From the NCBI GenBank assembly GCA_019426215.1, contig CM033394.1, forward strand, positions 13,412,195 to 13,476,194: 64,000 bases of DNA, written 5' to 3'. The position numbers and the translations under genes are program-made. This document shows, piece by piece, positions 32,173 through 45,500 of this stretch (the stretch's first letter is position 1; the number at the start of each line of letters is the position of its first letter). Below the pieces are notes generated by a model, which made no database searches, was not told the origin of the DNA, and saw nothing but the letters and a program-made list of their open reading frames with translations. Source of the DNA: Buddleja alternifolia (taxonomy: Eukaryota > Streptophyta > Magnoliopsida > Lamiales > Scrophulariaceae).

Positions 32173-33177
32173 ATACAATTGAAATTAAACTATACAAATT
32201 CGAATAACTTTCATAGTTATATTTTCTTTGATGAGTTATATGATTATAGTTAACTTGATTGTCGGACAAATGCTTGGGGGGAAAAAGAAGAAAGGTGAGA
32301 AATACTAGGTACCTAGCTAGGTTAGATATGGAATTTACCTATCTATATGACATAAAGTTGAAAACTCTAGCAATGGTTAAACAATTTACTAGATTAAAGC
32401 ATTTAGGATGTACATATTGTTGCGTCTTTTTTTCACTGAAGAATATATCTTTTTGATTTTTGTCGAACTAATTTTTGTTTCTTACAATTGATTTTTTTTT
32501 TTTTTTTGGCAAGTTCTTTAAATTGAAGTTTGGCATTGATATATATTACGAGGAGATTGGTGTTATAGGGTAAGCGATTAATTTGGTATTGTATAATTTC
32601 CATCGTATTGAAAAGTTTGAAATAGTTGAAGGACTTATCTATTCAGTAATTGAAAAATTGTAATTTTAGTTTATAGTTTTTATTTTGGTCTCAGCAATTT
32701 TAGTTCTATAGTTATGTTTTTGGTCCTATAAAATTGGCATGTGCAATTTGAGGACAAATTTGGTTTGAATTTTGCCTGGAAAAAATCACGTGATCAGCGT
32801 ATGATGTTTAACATTGAGGATTGTTCAATTTGGAGGAAATATTATCGTATGAGGACAAAAAAAGTCAATTATAATTAATAATATAAAGGACTAAAATGAC
32901 CACTTTGTGCCAGATGAACTTTCAATTTTAGTCCCCAAAATTAGGCAAACGTAGCAATGTTAGTCCTGGAGTTAACGGGGAATAACCTTTTTTTATCTTC
33001 ATATGCAAAATATATGCTAATTTATCTTCAAAATCGAAACAATCACCATATTAAAATAGTCACGTGCTCAACACATGCTTCATGTTTTAATTTGAGGTGC
33101 AATTTGTCTTTAAATAAAGCAACTTAGAGATTAATATATTTAAAACGGTCAGTGATTAGTTGTTATTTGATAAGGAT
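32173..33177. other. Intergenic with degenerate MULE-type repeat sequence
   Basis: At 32640-32990 the text repeats phrases such as TTTTGGTCCTATAAAATTGG and TTTAGTCC in both orientations, typical of decayed long-TIR Mutator-type MITEs. No gene seen. Confidence 0.35.
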
Positions 33178-33473
33178 AAGCATGAAAATTTTACTTTTGG
33201 TCTCATAGAACTTCGCTCATTCTAGATTTAGTTTTATTGGAATTTCAATTGCACTTTTGATCCCATAAAACTGAAAATGTTGCACTAAATGAAAAAATGC
33301 GAGTGTTATACACACGCCGTTATCTCAGAAAATATAAAAATCAGTTTGTGTATGACACTTGCCTTTTTTCATTCATTTTTTACTGCTGGGACCAAAAATA
33401 CAATTGAAATTTCAATGAGACAAAATCTGAAATAGGTGAAATCCTACGGAACCATAAATGAAATTTTTCCTAG
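33178..33473. mobile_element. Foldback MITE (Mutator-like TIRs)
   Basis: Arms of about 100 bp are inverted copies: left TTTATTGGAATTTCAATTGC and right, inverted, TCATTGAAATTTCAATTGTA. No coding sequence. Boundaries are approximate. Confidence 0.55.
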
Positions 33474-33947
33474 CCCACCTTTACAATTACATGACTAAAA
33501 TCACTATTTTACCCTCACTAATTAAAGCATCTAGAAAAATTACTATTTCTTTATAGTATTTTCTTATGTTTCATTTAGATATTAACATCAATTTCTCAAC
33601 ACGAAATGACAAGGAAAATATTGGTCGATAAGAATTATTTATTTTGATCCAAAAAACCATTAATAAAACATATAATTTAGGATGATATTTAGAGGGTGTT
33701 TGACTAAATTTATTTTAAAAAGTTTGCACAATCTTAGTATTTATAAGATGTTTATGGAGTTTATAAACTCTATATTTAATGAGCTTTCAAAAAATAAGTT
33801 GCGATTTCCTACCCTTTTTCTTAGTAGTTACAAGATCATGATATCTTATTTCAAGAGTTTATGAGTTATTTTACTGAAATTTTTATTAAATACGTACTTT
33901 CTGACAACTTACAAGCACTTAAACAATTTATAAATTGTTTTAATGGG

Positions 33948-35466
33948 ATTATAAGAGTGTTTGTAAACTCTACTGCTTCTAGAGAAGTGATTTTAAGTGA
34001 AAAATAAGCAGAAGTGAGTAGTGTTTGCAAACAGAAGCTGAAAGTGAAAAAAAGTTGCAGGGAGTGTTTGCAAATAAAAGTGATATCAATTTAACTTTTT
34101 TGCAGAAAGTACAATATTGGCCTTAAAATAATATAAAAATTATATTTTTTTCACATTTATGTTCCTAATCTTCTTTTTAACAAAATACTCCTAAAAGCAT
34201 ATGTTTATGAAATAATATTGATTACTTGGGACAAGTAGATTACGGAACGATAATAGCAAAACAATTACACGAGAAAAAATAGAAGAGAAATGCAAGATTT
34301 ATGTATAAACTCAAGAAAGAACTAAAACATGAGATTAAGAGAGATATTGCTCTGTGTTGCTGTATATATAGACTAAGTTGGGAGGTTTCAGATTTTTTAG
34401 GGCTCTTGGCTGATATATCTGTTGATTTTAGCAATATCCCAACTAATAAGATATAATTAACAATAGAGAAAAGGGATTGATTTTACGTTTTTTTTTCAGG
34501 TTTCTGCTCCCCTGAAATTTAATTGCAAGTTTTTCTAAAAAAAAAAATTTAATGGGGTTAATTTGGGAATATAGAAGTATTGTCAAGGATAGAATTGTCA
34601 CTAAAAAATTATTTTAATTGCAGGGATTTAAAAAGCACTAAAAAGCACCCACTGGTCAGCTTGGAGCTTTTGGCTACTGGGAGCTTAATTTTAGATAATC
34701 AAAAGCAAAAGTTGAATTTGCAAACACTACAAATTGTTTATTTTTAGCTAAAAGCTCAAAAGCACTTTTATTTAGAGTTTGCAAACACTCATAAAAGTGC
34801 TTTTGAGCTTTTAGCTAAAAATAAGCAATTTTGTAGTATTTGCAAATTTAGCTTTTACTTTTGATTCTCTAAAATTAAGCTGCCAGAAGCCAAAAGCTCC
34901 AAGTTGGGTAGTGGGTGCTTTTTAAATTCCTGCAATTAAAATAATTTTTTAGTGACAATTCTATCCTTGACAATATTTCTATATTCCCAAATTAACACCA
35001 TCAATTTTTTTTTAAAAAAAAACTTGCGATTAAATTTCAGGGGAGCAAAAAATTGAAAGAAACGTAAAATCCATCTGTTTTCTCTATTGTTAATTATATC
35101 TTACTAGATGAGATATTGTTAATTATATCTTACTAGTTGAGATATTACTTGTTCAATTATTTTGCTATTATCGGTCTGTAATCTATTTGTCCCAAATAAT
35201 CAATATTATTTCATAAACATATGCTTTTAGGAGTATTTTATTAAAAAGAAGATTAGTAATTTTTACATTATTATAGGGGCAATATTGTACTTTCTACAAA
35301 AAAGCCAATTGATAATCACTTTTATTTGCAAATACTCCCTACAACTTTTTTCTATTTACATCTTCTTCGCAAACACTACCCGCTTCTACTTTTCAAGTGA
35401 TTCAGCTTATTTTTCACTTAAAATCACTTTTCTAAAAATAATAGAGTTTGCAAACACTCCCTATAA
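33948..35466. repeat. 1.5-kb inverted repeat (foldback element)
   Basis: Two arms of roughly 700-830 bp are reverse complements around an axis near 34,781. Paired landmarks: AAAAGCTCAAAAGCACTTTT (34750s) with its inverse (34793-34812), and GTTTGCAAATAAAAGTGAT (about 34066) with its inverse (about 35315). The outer ends GAGTGTTTG and CAAACACTC also recur at the axis, suggesting two head-to-head copies of one MITE. Possible duplication TATAA at both outer edges. Confidence 0.7.
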
Positions 35467-36115
35467 CGTCAACAAAACAGTTTGTTAGCATAATAAGCGT
35501 AACAAACTTATGACGGTATCTTAAATATAACTCTTTGTGGACAGAAAAGGTTTCCCTAAGTGAAAAATTCTATCCCCTAAAACAACATATGTCGACGATT
35601 ATTATTGGAGACATAACTAATTAGTCAATTCCTTCCTTAAAAAAAAATAAAACAAATTAGTCAATTGAGGTATTTAATTTAAATAAATAATAGCACCAAC
35701 GTTTTAATGCCTCTGAATGGTCCTCAAAGGACCAAAGGCATCTTTCTTTATTTAAATAAAACTACAAATAATTCCCAATATATATTGTTGCTTCTCACAT
35801 CAATCTTCTCTATCTACTTCCCTTCTTTTTTAGGTTGTCTTTTTTAGTGCTTCTTGTGAGTTTGCCAAAAGAAGAAAGAGATGAGGCTTTCATCCCTTTC
35901 TGCTCTTTCCTAAACCATTTTATTATTTTTATCAAAATTAATTTCTGTGGTTGAAACTTGAAATATTAAATCACCTGAAAAATGTCTCTCTTTTCTTGAG
36001 AAATTTTCAATTTAGGGTTTCCTGTCAAAACCTCTTTTTTAACACAATCTTGTCTCCCTTTCCTTAATGTTACAGATCTGATCTGAGAAAACCCATAAAA
36101 AGTTTCTGATTTTTG

Positions 36116-36125
36116 CTATATTTGG
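36116..36125 (+). promoter_or_regulatory. CArG-like MADS binding site 1
   Basis: CTATATTTGG, one mismatch from CC(A/T)6GG. MADS proteins bind such boxes, and SOC1-clade genes are often themselves MADS targets; the regulation is inferred. Confidence 0.4.
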
Positions 36126-36158
36126 AGTCAATCAACGATATCCCCTCATCACCCCTTT

Positions 36159-36168
36159 CTATATTTGG
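36159..36168 (+). promoter_or_regulatory. CArG-like MADS binding site 2
   Basis: Identical CTATATTTGG, 43 bp (about four helical turns) after site 1. Confidence 0.4.
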
Positions 36169-36265
36169 AAATCATCTTAGGTTTCTAAAGATTTCTAATT
36201 GATTTGTTTGGAATAATTACTTTTTTTAATTTCTTTGAACCATCCTTAATTTTCTTTGATCAGTT

Positions 36266-36267
<2 letters not shown>

Positions 36268-36312
<45 letters not shown>
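36268..36312 (+). repeat. (CA)n(TA)n microsatellite in the 5' UTR
   Basis: About 16 CA units followed by about 6 TA units, ending 15 bp before the MADS-box start codon. Confidence 0.95.
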
Positions 36313-36327
36313 GTTAGAGAAATTAAA

Positions 36328-36509
36328 ATGGTGAGGGGGAAAACTCAAATGAAAAGGATAGAAAATGCGACAAGCAGGCAAGTAACGTTTTCGAAGCGCA
36401 GAAGTGGGCTATTGAAGAAAGCCTTTGAGCTCTCAGTTCTTTGTGATGCTGAAGTTGCACTCATTATCTATTCAACCACTGGCAAACTTTATGAATTTTC
36501 AAGTTCCAG
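36328..36509 (+). CDS. MADS-box gene exon 1
   Basis: 182 nt, encodes the MADS domain up to LYEFSSS. Donor CAG|GTACAA. Ser26 replaces the Asn common in KRRNGLLKKA. Confidence 0.95.
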
Positions 36510-39500
36510 GTACAATATTTTGTTACAATTAATTATGATTATATATATATATTTATGAATCAAATCATGTTTGTTTTCTTCTCTTGATATATATAGTGGA
36601 TAATTCCTTTAGTTCAGGAGATTTTCTATAAGTTTTTTTTTTCCTTCTCAAATTTCAAAGTTGTTTTTCCCCCTATGAAGTGTTCACAGAATATTGATTG
36701 ATATTATCAACAAACCTGCACAAACATTCAAGTACAAAGAAAGTGGGAAAACCCACAAGTTATAAGTTGTACTGTCCTAAATGGTATTTATTTATATTAT
36801 TTTCATGATTTTATGCTTATATTATGTCTGTATCAATACATATCATCAAAGTGCGCTTCAATTCTAACTTAATCTTTATGTATAAATAAACCCTTTTTAT
36901 GTTTAATTTTATAAGGAGGTAAATAGTTTTGAATTCTGTGACAATAAACTTAGGACAGCAAAATTAAAGCATTGATATATACTCGTAATAATATTTTTTG
37001 ATAATATTAAACAAGTCTTGTCAGCCATCCCGTTGTTAAGCAAAAATCGTCTGATTTCTGAGTCAACTGAATGAAAAAGGAGTGTGATAATGACTATGCC
37101 GTGAACTGATCAGCTACAAGCAGATTGTACTCGAATAGTTATCATACATATATATGTATATTGCCCCCACCCACTTTCAGCTGTTTACAACTGATATCTA
37201 TATATATTTATGTATGTGTACTGAAAAAGAATTGGCCCTATAGTTTTCTACTAAATATTAATTTTAGCTGTAGATTTTTAATGATTAATAACTTGTTAAT
37301 GGGAATTGGCAGATAAAACTGCTGCCATAAATCAGTAAACACAATCGTATTAGATGTATTTCTTGGAGACGTTGTGTGTACTTTGAATTAGACCAAGAAA
37401 TGATTCACTTACTAGCTAGAAATTTTCATAAGACTGGAAATGTCGGATTTTTTTTTCCTTATATTTTATTTCTTCGATATTATTAGTGATCAAGATGAAT
37501 AAGTTGATTTTTTTTTCTAAATTATGTTAACCCTTATTGTGGTAAAGTGTGAGTTATTATAATATATATGTATATATGTTTATATATTGTGTGTGCAGTG
37601 TGTCTATTTTATGATTTGCTTGCTCCTGCTGGTTGTTATTATAGTAGATTTACCAGTTAACTTACTGGGACAATGATGGCGTTATATTTGATTAGTGAAG
37701 TAGCAAGGACAATCTTGATTACAAGTTGCAGCGCGTAAAGACATGCTTTTGTCACCATTTCAAGATATATTCCATATATTGATTTAGTTATTAAATTTGA
37801 CTTTCTAAACAAATAACCCCACAGATTTTAGTTTATGAATGTAACTTTCTAAATAAATAACCTCATTTGGTTGTTAAACATTTATGTTTCTTCAAGGAAT
37901 ACTAACATCTTGAAACTTTCCAGTTGTTATTTACAAATTATGCATGTCTTTGTGTAAATTTAGCTTTTAACTATCTCCTTTGTTTGACAATTCAAAATAA
38001 ATGATATTTCGACAATGAGAGTACTGGTGAAGGGGCCAGACATTAATCTATGTTAACTACAATTACGTACATACATTTTATAAGTTCAAAATGTATGTGT
38101 GTTTGTATGTGTTGTCTCATATATATATAAGTATCTTTTCTCATATATCATAGATGTATAGTTATTTTCTTCACTCAAGAAGAACCAAATGAGTACAAAT
38201 CAGACAAATTTTCAAACAGAAAGAGGTAAATTTTTGCTATTGTTTCCTTAAAATCTGCTATATATAATACGAAGTCTCTAGGCACATGTTCGAAGGAATT
38301 GCAATAGTAGTAAAACCATGTGTCAACAAAAACATAATCATATAAACTTATCAAGATTGGATTAACTATAAGGCATGTGAGCCGAAGAGCATGATTTTAG
38401 TTTTTGCACGTTTTAGATCTTAAAACTTTCTCATCATCTTTCATATTTTCGGTGAGGATGTTTACAGACAAGTAGATATTTTAGATGTTACTCCACATGC
38501 GTAGTAATATATCCTCATCCATAACATATTGTGTGATATTAGTATTAAATTTTCCACATGCAATTTGATTTGGATCATTACTTGTTAGTCTTTTCATGAT
38601 AATATGAAGAAATTTTTATTGTATTACCAATTAATATGCATAAAGTATCATCCCGTGTGAGAATATTCTAAATTTGAGAATGCATAACTTTGATAAAAAA
38701 ACTAGTAACAACATATATATTGCATTCCTTAGCACCGAAATATAAGGGAGATTTATCGTTTTAGAATAATTTTTTTCTTATGTTTTGATGTGGATAAAGT
38801 CTAATGTCATTGTATCACTCTAACTAGGGACAAATTTATGTTTGATACCTGAAAGTAAGTTTTGTTGAAGAGTTAAATAAGTTGCATATTTTGTGAAGAG
38901 ATCATGCTTTTCTTGATTCTTCTTACGAACAACTAAATATGAACTATATTATAAAAGGCTTCGTTTAATATGTAACGTTGCTTTTATAAGTATTTTTAAT
39001 GAACGAAAAATTAAATGAAATCATTTTAGAAGTTGCAGTGGTATTCCATAATATTTTTTGCATGTCTACGAGAATGGGGAACGACAGGAAAGGATAATAT
39101 TGTATGCAGAATATATGTTGAGTACATATATATAATTTGTGCATCTATTATTTGCACCATTGGAAGAATTCGAACAAATAACTAAGAACTATTTGAGCCC
39201 GCAATGTATTGCATAACTGAATTCATAACCAAATTAGTGATATAGGATAATGATAGGTTAATAACTGAATTTCAACTTTTAATGCTTATTTTTCATTTTC
39301 CGTTTCGAATGTTCATGATACAAAGGCGTCCATCTTTTACATTAATTACCTCTCTCAACAATGTTTTAATTTGGTCAATTTTATTTTCAACATGCAATTT
39401 GTATTTTGTTTCATCTTTATTTTTAGAATGAAGACGAGAACAAATAATCATAATGATCATTGATAGACCAGCCCATATATATATTTGCGTAAATTATGTA

Positions 39501-42500
39501 AACCTACATATTGACATTCACTTGTACATTTGTCATTCTTCATGAAAATTTGAAAGTTGAAACTATGACTAACAAGTAAATTTGAACATTTAAAGTAGGA
39601 TTCTTTCTAATATAATATACAAACTTTTATTTGATATTTTTCTTCTTATGATCCCACAAATTTCTAAAACAAATTTAACCATGCATAACATGAACATACT
39701 TGTATATTTTAGGAAACATACTCTTATCAAAATTGTCTTTCATTTTTAAATAATCGCCACCAATTATTTACGCCTTATCAATGGACAATATTAATTCACA
39801 AATGTGAAGTCAAGTATCTTTAAAATAACTAGTTATTCCGACGATTTTTGTGATTGCTTCAAAGGCCAATCCATTTTTGCACTCTTAACTTGTTGGAACA
39901 ATGAAACAATTATATTTCATGTATAATAATTTAAGTGTTAGATGAAGTAACTCATTAATAAGTATAATATATATTTTTCTCATAAAAATATAGATCGTGA
40001 AAATTTTGTTAACTTGTATCAGTCTTCAATTTATTTTACTCTCTCAAGTAAATAATTTTTAAAGAAATAGTCGAATCTTTTTCCTTCATGGAGATATTGC
40101 CATAGGATTTCTTAGTCACTAAAACGCTTGCTATCCTTAAAAACTCCGTTACATGATGGGGTGCTAAGAAGAAACTCTACGCTTGTATTTTTGTGATGGA
40201 TACTATAACAAACAAAAGGAGAAAGAAATACATATGTGAACTAATTAAGAGAGAGTGGTCTTGCAATTTTGCTCGATCGTTAATGAAAATCCACTTGATC
40301 CACCAACATTAACATATCATGTTCCAACATTTCATCTTGGTATCATGTTGTCTTATGATGATTTATCCACGTACTAACAAAGATTTATTTTGGAATGACC
40401 TCGTATAGAACATCTTATTATTCCTACATAAAGAATGAATAATAAAGTCACTTTGGTTTCTAGAGTTCAAAAAATTATGACAGGTGGCTCCTTTTCCAGA
40501 ACATTACTTTGCATTGTTTTGTTTCCTTCTTTATAAAGGATAAATTTATTATTTTGAATAATAAATTGTCTAATAATATTTTATTTCATTTTTTTTTTTG
40601 AGAAAAATATATTTTTATTCATGCAACAAATAAAGATAATAAGAGAACACACAACAATGTGAATTCAACATCCAATGAAACTTATATTTTTGATTTAGAG
40701 TTTCCATAATAAACAAATTGAACTTTATGAATGAGATGTCCAACATGATGTTGAAACAAGCAAAGGTCTTAGAGTTGATTCTCTTATTTTGTAAATTTTC
40801 ATATGATGTTTTTTCTTCAATATGGATTACTTAATTAGTGTTGATATTTCTTACAAAATTATGACAAGCCTACTTTATGTGGCAATTATGTAACGCATGA
40901 GAATAAGTTAAAACATTAGTTCACAAATGGCGAACTATATAAAACTTTACTGTTTGCTAGCAAAAGTTTTTAGGCCCTAATTTATTTTCTTCCGCCTAGA
41001 AACGTTTATCATATTTTTAGATTTTCACATAATACTTCTTTTAGCATAATATATTTTACATTTTGTCAATGTTATCAGTGTGATCAATGAGACAATAGAA
41101 AGGTATCAAAAGAATACCAAGACCTCAACCATTGAGAGAGAATCTATTGAAGAAACTATTCAGGTCAGATTATTTCATTTTGTCATGTCCATAGTAACTA
41201 CAATTATTAATTTATAACCTAGAACCCTTAGTTTGCATTAGAATTTTCATTATATTGTTAACTTGTAAATTATGCGCATGTTTTTTTTTTTTATTGTGAT
41301 TATGTGCATGCACTCTTTGTTATTACATGATTTCCCATCATTCATATTTAGAAAATATGCTAAGATTAGATTCAATTTCATTCTTATTTCTTTTCTCTAA
41401 ATTTTAAAGTAGGGTTATTAGCTTCTTGTTGTATGACTGGAATTGTCCACTAACTAAAGTCCAAATTTAGTTGCATAGTTCTCAAGTATCCGTGAGAAGC
41501 TCTGCAAATTTACTTAAGATACTTTGTATCTCTAATTAGCATATTTTGCATTAATTTCAATATAATTTTATTAAAGCATTAAGTTCTAGATTTGTTCACA
41601 GTGTATAGAAATCAGATGAAGAAGTACAAACCCGATGAAGGAGTTCAAGGAGTTGAAAACACAAAGAAGAATTTGTGTTGATTGCAAATTAACACATAAT
41701 TGTTACTTATTAATTCACAATGCATAATAAAACTAGTCATTTAATTCAAAATCGTTATTATCCAAAATTCTTATATGTAAAGAACTCCATAGGAAAATAA
41801 AATGTATAACAATTCAAGGCTTGTTAGTCTAGTGGTATCAGCTTCCACTTGCATGTGGGAGGTCCTGGGTTTAATATCAGGCCGTCACAAGTTGTGACTT
41901 TTCTCTCCTTATGTGGGGTTTTATAAGGCCTGTGTGGCCATGATGAAAAAAAATTATTGGTTCGGGTTTGTTTGGTCAGGGTATTCCCCTTCGTTTAGAA
42001 TTAAAAAAAAAATGTATAAGAACAAAAGCACGAAGTTACATTATTTTAAGAGAAAAATAGAATTGCTTGCAGCAAAAGAAAATCATAACTTCATTCAAAC
42101 AAGCTTGATAGTTTTTAGTAAAATCCACTGAAACTAAACAACAAAATGAAAACATAAAATTAGAGTTAAGCAAATTAACAATACTAGGGGAAGAAACATC
42201 ATGCAACTGAAGACCTCCTAAACTAGCGCCAATTTGTTTATAATACATCAACCACTGCATTTACCTCCCGATAGCAGAAAGACAAGGACACCCGTTGAAT
42301 CGAAACTCAGTTTAAGGTCTTCAAAATACCGACATGAAGTAAATGTGTCTTGGTGTCACCAGTGCTTGTCTGGTCAAACACAATATTATAAACACATAAC
42401 CAACTTCAATATGAAGTTCATTAATATTTCTTGTTGGACAGATTTGCAATCCCTTCCGAAGGTCCCCAAATTCGACAACATTGTTAGAATTATCAATTCA

Positions 42501-45500
42501 TGTCTTATTCTAACTAGTACATAATGTAATCTTGTATGATCTTATATCATTTCCTAGATAGAATGGAAGTCGTCGTCTTATTCTATAAATACCTTGTACA
42601 GTATTATTATTGGGATGTAGAATGGAACTATTACTTTTATGAAAATTTATAGAACTTTGATAAACTTATTGAGTGACGACGAGTTTTAAAATTAATGGTA
42701 CATCAAGCATTCTATACAATTTATTGTTCATCACTTTTCATACCAAACTTTAAAAGATTTTAGTTTTAGTCCCAATATCTAGAAAATATAAGAAAGCTAG
42801 TCATTTCGTCAAACAATATAGACCCCGAGCTTTATACTCAGTTAGAAACCAAAGGAATAATAAATTAGAATTGCAATTTGCTCCTTAAACTACACGGTTT
42901 GTATAATCAAATATCCCCTAAGATTTTCTTTGTGACACTTTGCCCCTTGAACAATATAATAGTGTATTTAACTATTTTTATAATTGTAAACCGCTACCAA
43001 TACTTTGAATCATTAATTTTCCTTTCTTTCTCTTTTTTTCCCCCTTTCCCACCCACTCAAATGAGGAGGAAGATGAAAACGGTTTTAAAAGTAGTTAGGG
43101 TGGGTTTGGATTTGAGTTAATAAGTACCAAGAGGGCTGGGTTTAGGATAGGAGAAGTGATACAATTTTTTTTTTTGAAATGGGTGTTTGACACAAGTTGT
43201 TTAGAGCAAGGGGTAAATTTCAATTTCTAATTGAATTTTTCGTTAGTTTTTAACAGAGTACAAAACTCAAAATCAACTTTGTTTGACGAAAGGACTAAGA
43301 TTTCAATATTTTCCATATATCGGGGCTAAGAATAAAATTTGATAAAGTATGGGGCCAAAACTAAAATGAGCTTAACCAGTGGGATGAAAAATGCAATTTT
43401 GTCTATTTATAAAACTAGAAGAAGACTCATATTATATAACTAGGAAAGGAAACTAGATCATCCAAGATTTGTGGGTTCGCTTCATATAAAATGTGGAGCT
43501 TGAAACACCCTATCGAAAATGAATAGGTTTGGATTAATAATCAACATAATTTTTTTCCCCTATTGCACGGCAAAATTAATTACAGTTTATAAAAATTTTG
43601 GTGTCATAATTTTTAAATTTAATTATATTGTTGGAGAATCATGTTATTGATTATATTATTTTTTGAAGAATCTTAATTTTGAATTAATTACAATATTTAG
43701 AATATAATTTTTAAAATTTGGTTCTCTCATTTCTATCAATAGGGATAAAAGCCTTTTCTATTTCATTCATTTCTAAAATAATCACATTTGAAAATTCAAA
43801 TTAAGACAATTACCAACATAATTTGAATTCAAATAGAAATTAATTTTCTCTATTTATGTCTATTATTTATCATGGTTGTCAATCATTTATTTTGAACTAT
43901 GCTGAAAATTGTCTTATTTTGAATTTTCAAATGTGATTATTAGCATAATTTGAATTCAAATAGAAAATTAATTTTTCTCTATGTATTTCTCTTATTTATA
44001 ATAGTTGTCAATCATTTATTTTTAAATATTTATTTATAAGTTCGTCAATCATGCAATATATTTTTAAATTCAAATTAATATTATTTAATAAACATATAAG
44101 AGAGGTTCCGATACTAAGCATAAAAGTTAATTTTTTTTCTTTTTCGCATATTATAAATAAATAAGTTATGTAATAATATATATTTATATATATTATTAAG
44201 CTCTACATAATTAGGCATTTCATGCCCTGGCACACGATACAACTAGCATACATATAATAGAATACAACTCTTTAGGATATCCAAGTAAACTCACCTGTGA
44301 TAGCTTAATTGAATTTAATTGTGCCACATAAGTAATTAATATTTCTTTTATTCATTATGGATAAAAGTAGATACTAATCATAAACTAAAATAATCAAATT
44401 TTGAAATTCAAAACATGACGGTTGCCAGCACATGAATTCAAATAAAAATTACTTTTTCTCAATTTATTTTTCGTAACAATAATAAAGGGAAAATTTCATT
44501 TTTCATTCCTCACTTATAGCCCAATTTCAGTTTTGGTCCCTTACATATCGCACTCATCTAATTGACCCCTCACTTTTCTCAATTTCATCAGTTTTGGTCC
44601 CTCCGTTAATTCCTCCGTCTAATAGTTAACGGAGGGCCAATTTTTTCTCAAAAACACACGATTTTGGCGGCAAGAAAGTCAAATTTCAGCATTTTATTTC
44701 TTTAAAATCAGATTTTAATCCCAAAAATCCCATCGTTTTCAACAACTAAACACAAAATATGAGCAACTCATTATCTTCAACATCAAATTATCGTTCTTCT
44801 TTCAATAATTCATGGCCAACACCAACATTTTCCATTTGCCCGTTAAAGAATCATATAGCTCTTCGGATTTCAACACACTACCGTTCTTATCGCTCCCTCC
44901 CGCTATTATAGCAATTGACCCAAGCAAAAAGACAACGAGGGCGGTTCATTCGTTCACATTTGGTCCAATCACAACATGTCATGCTATACTTCCAAATGGA
45001 GAATTAAAACAACTCATGTCCAAAAACTAGCAACTCACTCCGCACCGCGAGTGACTCTTTATCCGCATAATTGAAACAATCATCACAAGGAATTTTGGGC
45101 AATCTCATCCCCTCAAATCACAAACCACATACACAATGCTCCACAATCCCCAACTGCCTTCTCAACTCATACAAATACCCGTTTTTCACGAGTGTATTAA
45201 ATCTCACGTTTAAGCACGATAAAGAAGCATAATGTGATCTACACGCCCAAGCAAGGCACGTTACCGCAACATTGTCATGCAAACCAGGGAGAAAAGAATG
45301 ACTTGATCCGAAAACCGAACCGAAATTACTTGATCCGAAAACATTGATGTTGAAGATGATGATTTGCTCATGTTCTGAGTTTAATTGTTGAAGAAGATGA
45401 GATTTTCTGGATTAAAATCTAATTTTAAAGGAATAAAATGCAGAAATTCGACTTTTTTACCGCCAAAATTGTGCGTTTTGGAGGGAAAATTGGCCCTCTG

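Larger units (their letters stand above)
35467..36327 (+). promoter_or_regulatory. Promoter and 5' UTR region of the MADS-box gene
   Basis: Proximal upstream region. A TATA-like AATATATATTG lies near 35778-35788, with pyrimidine-rich leader sequence (TCTTCTCTATCTACTTCCC) just downstream. Two CArG-like elements and a CA/TA microsatellite are annotated separately. The transcription start is not determinable from sequence alone. Confidence 0.5.

Noticed and set aside
36256..36327. Upstream in-frame Met of the MADS frame (24 codons, His/Thr repeat)
   Set aside because: It is the translated CA microsatellite. The family start is MVRGK at 36328.
41825..41880. tRNA gene
   Set aside because: A-box and B-box are present, but stem pairing is poor, and the A-tail and target duplications show a SINE.
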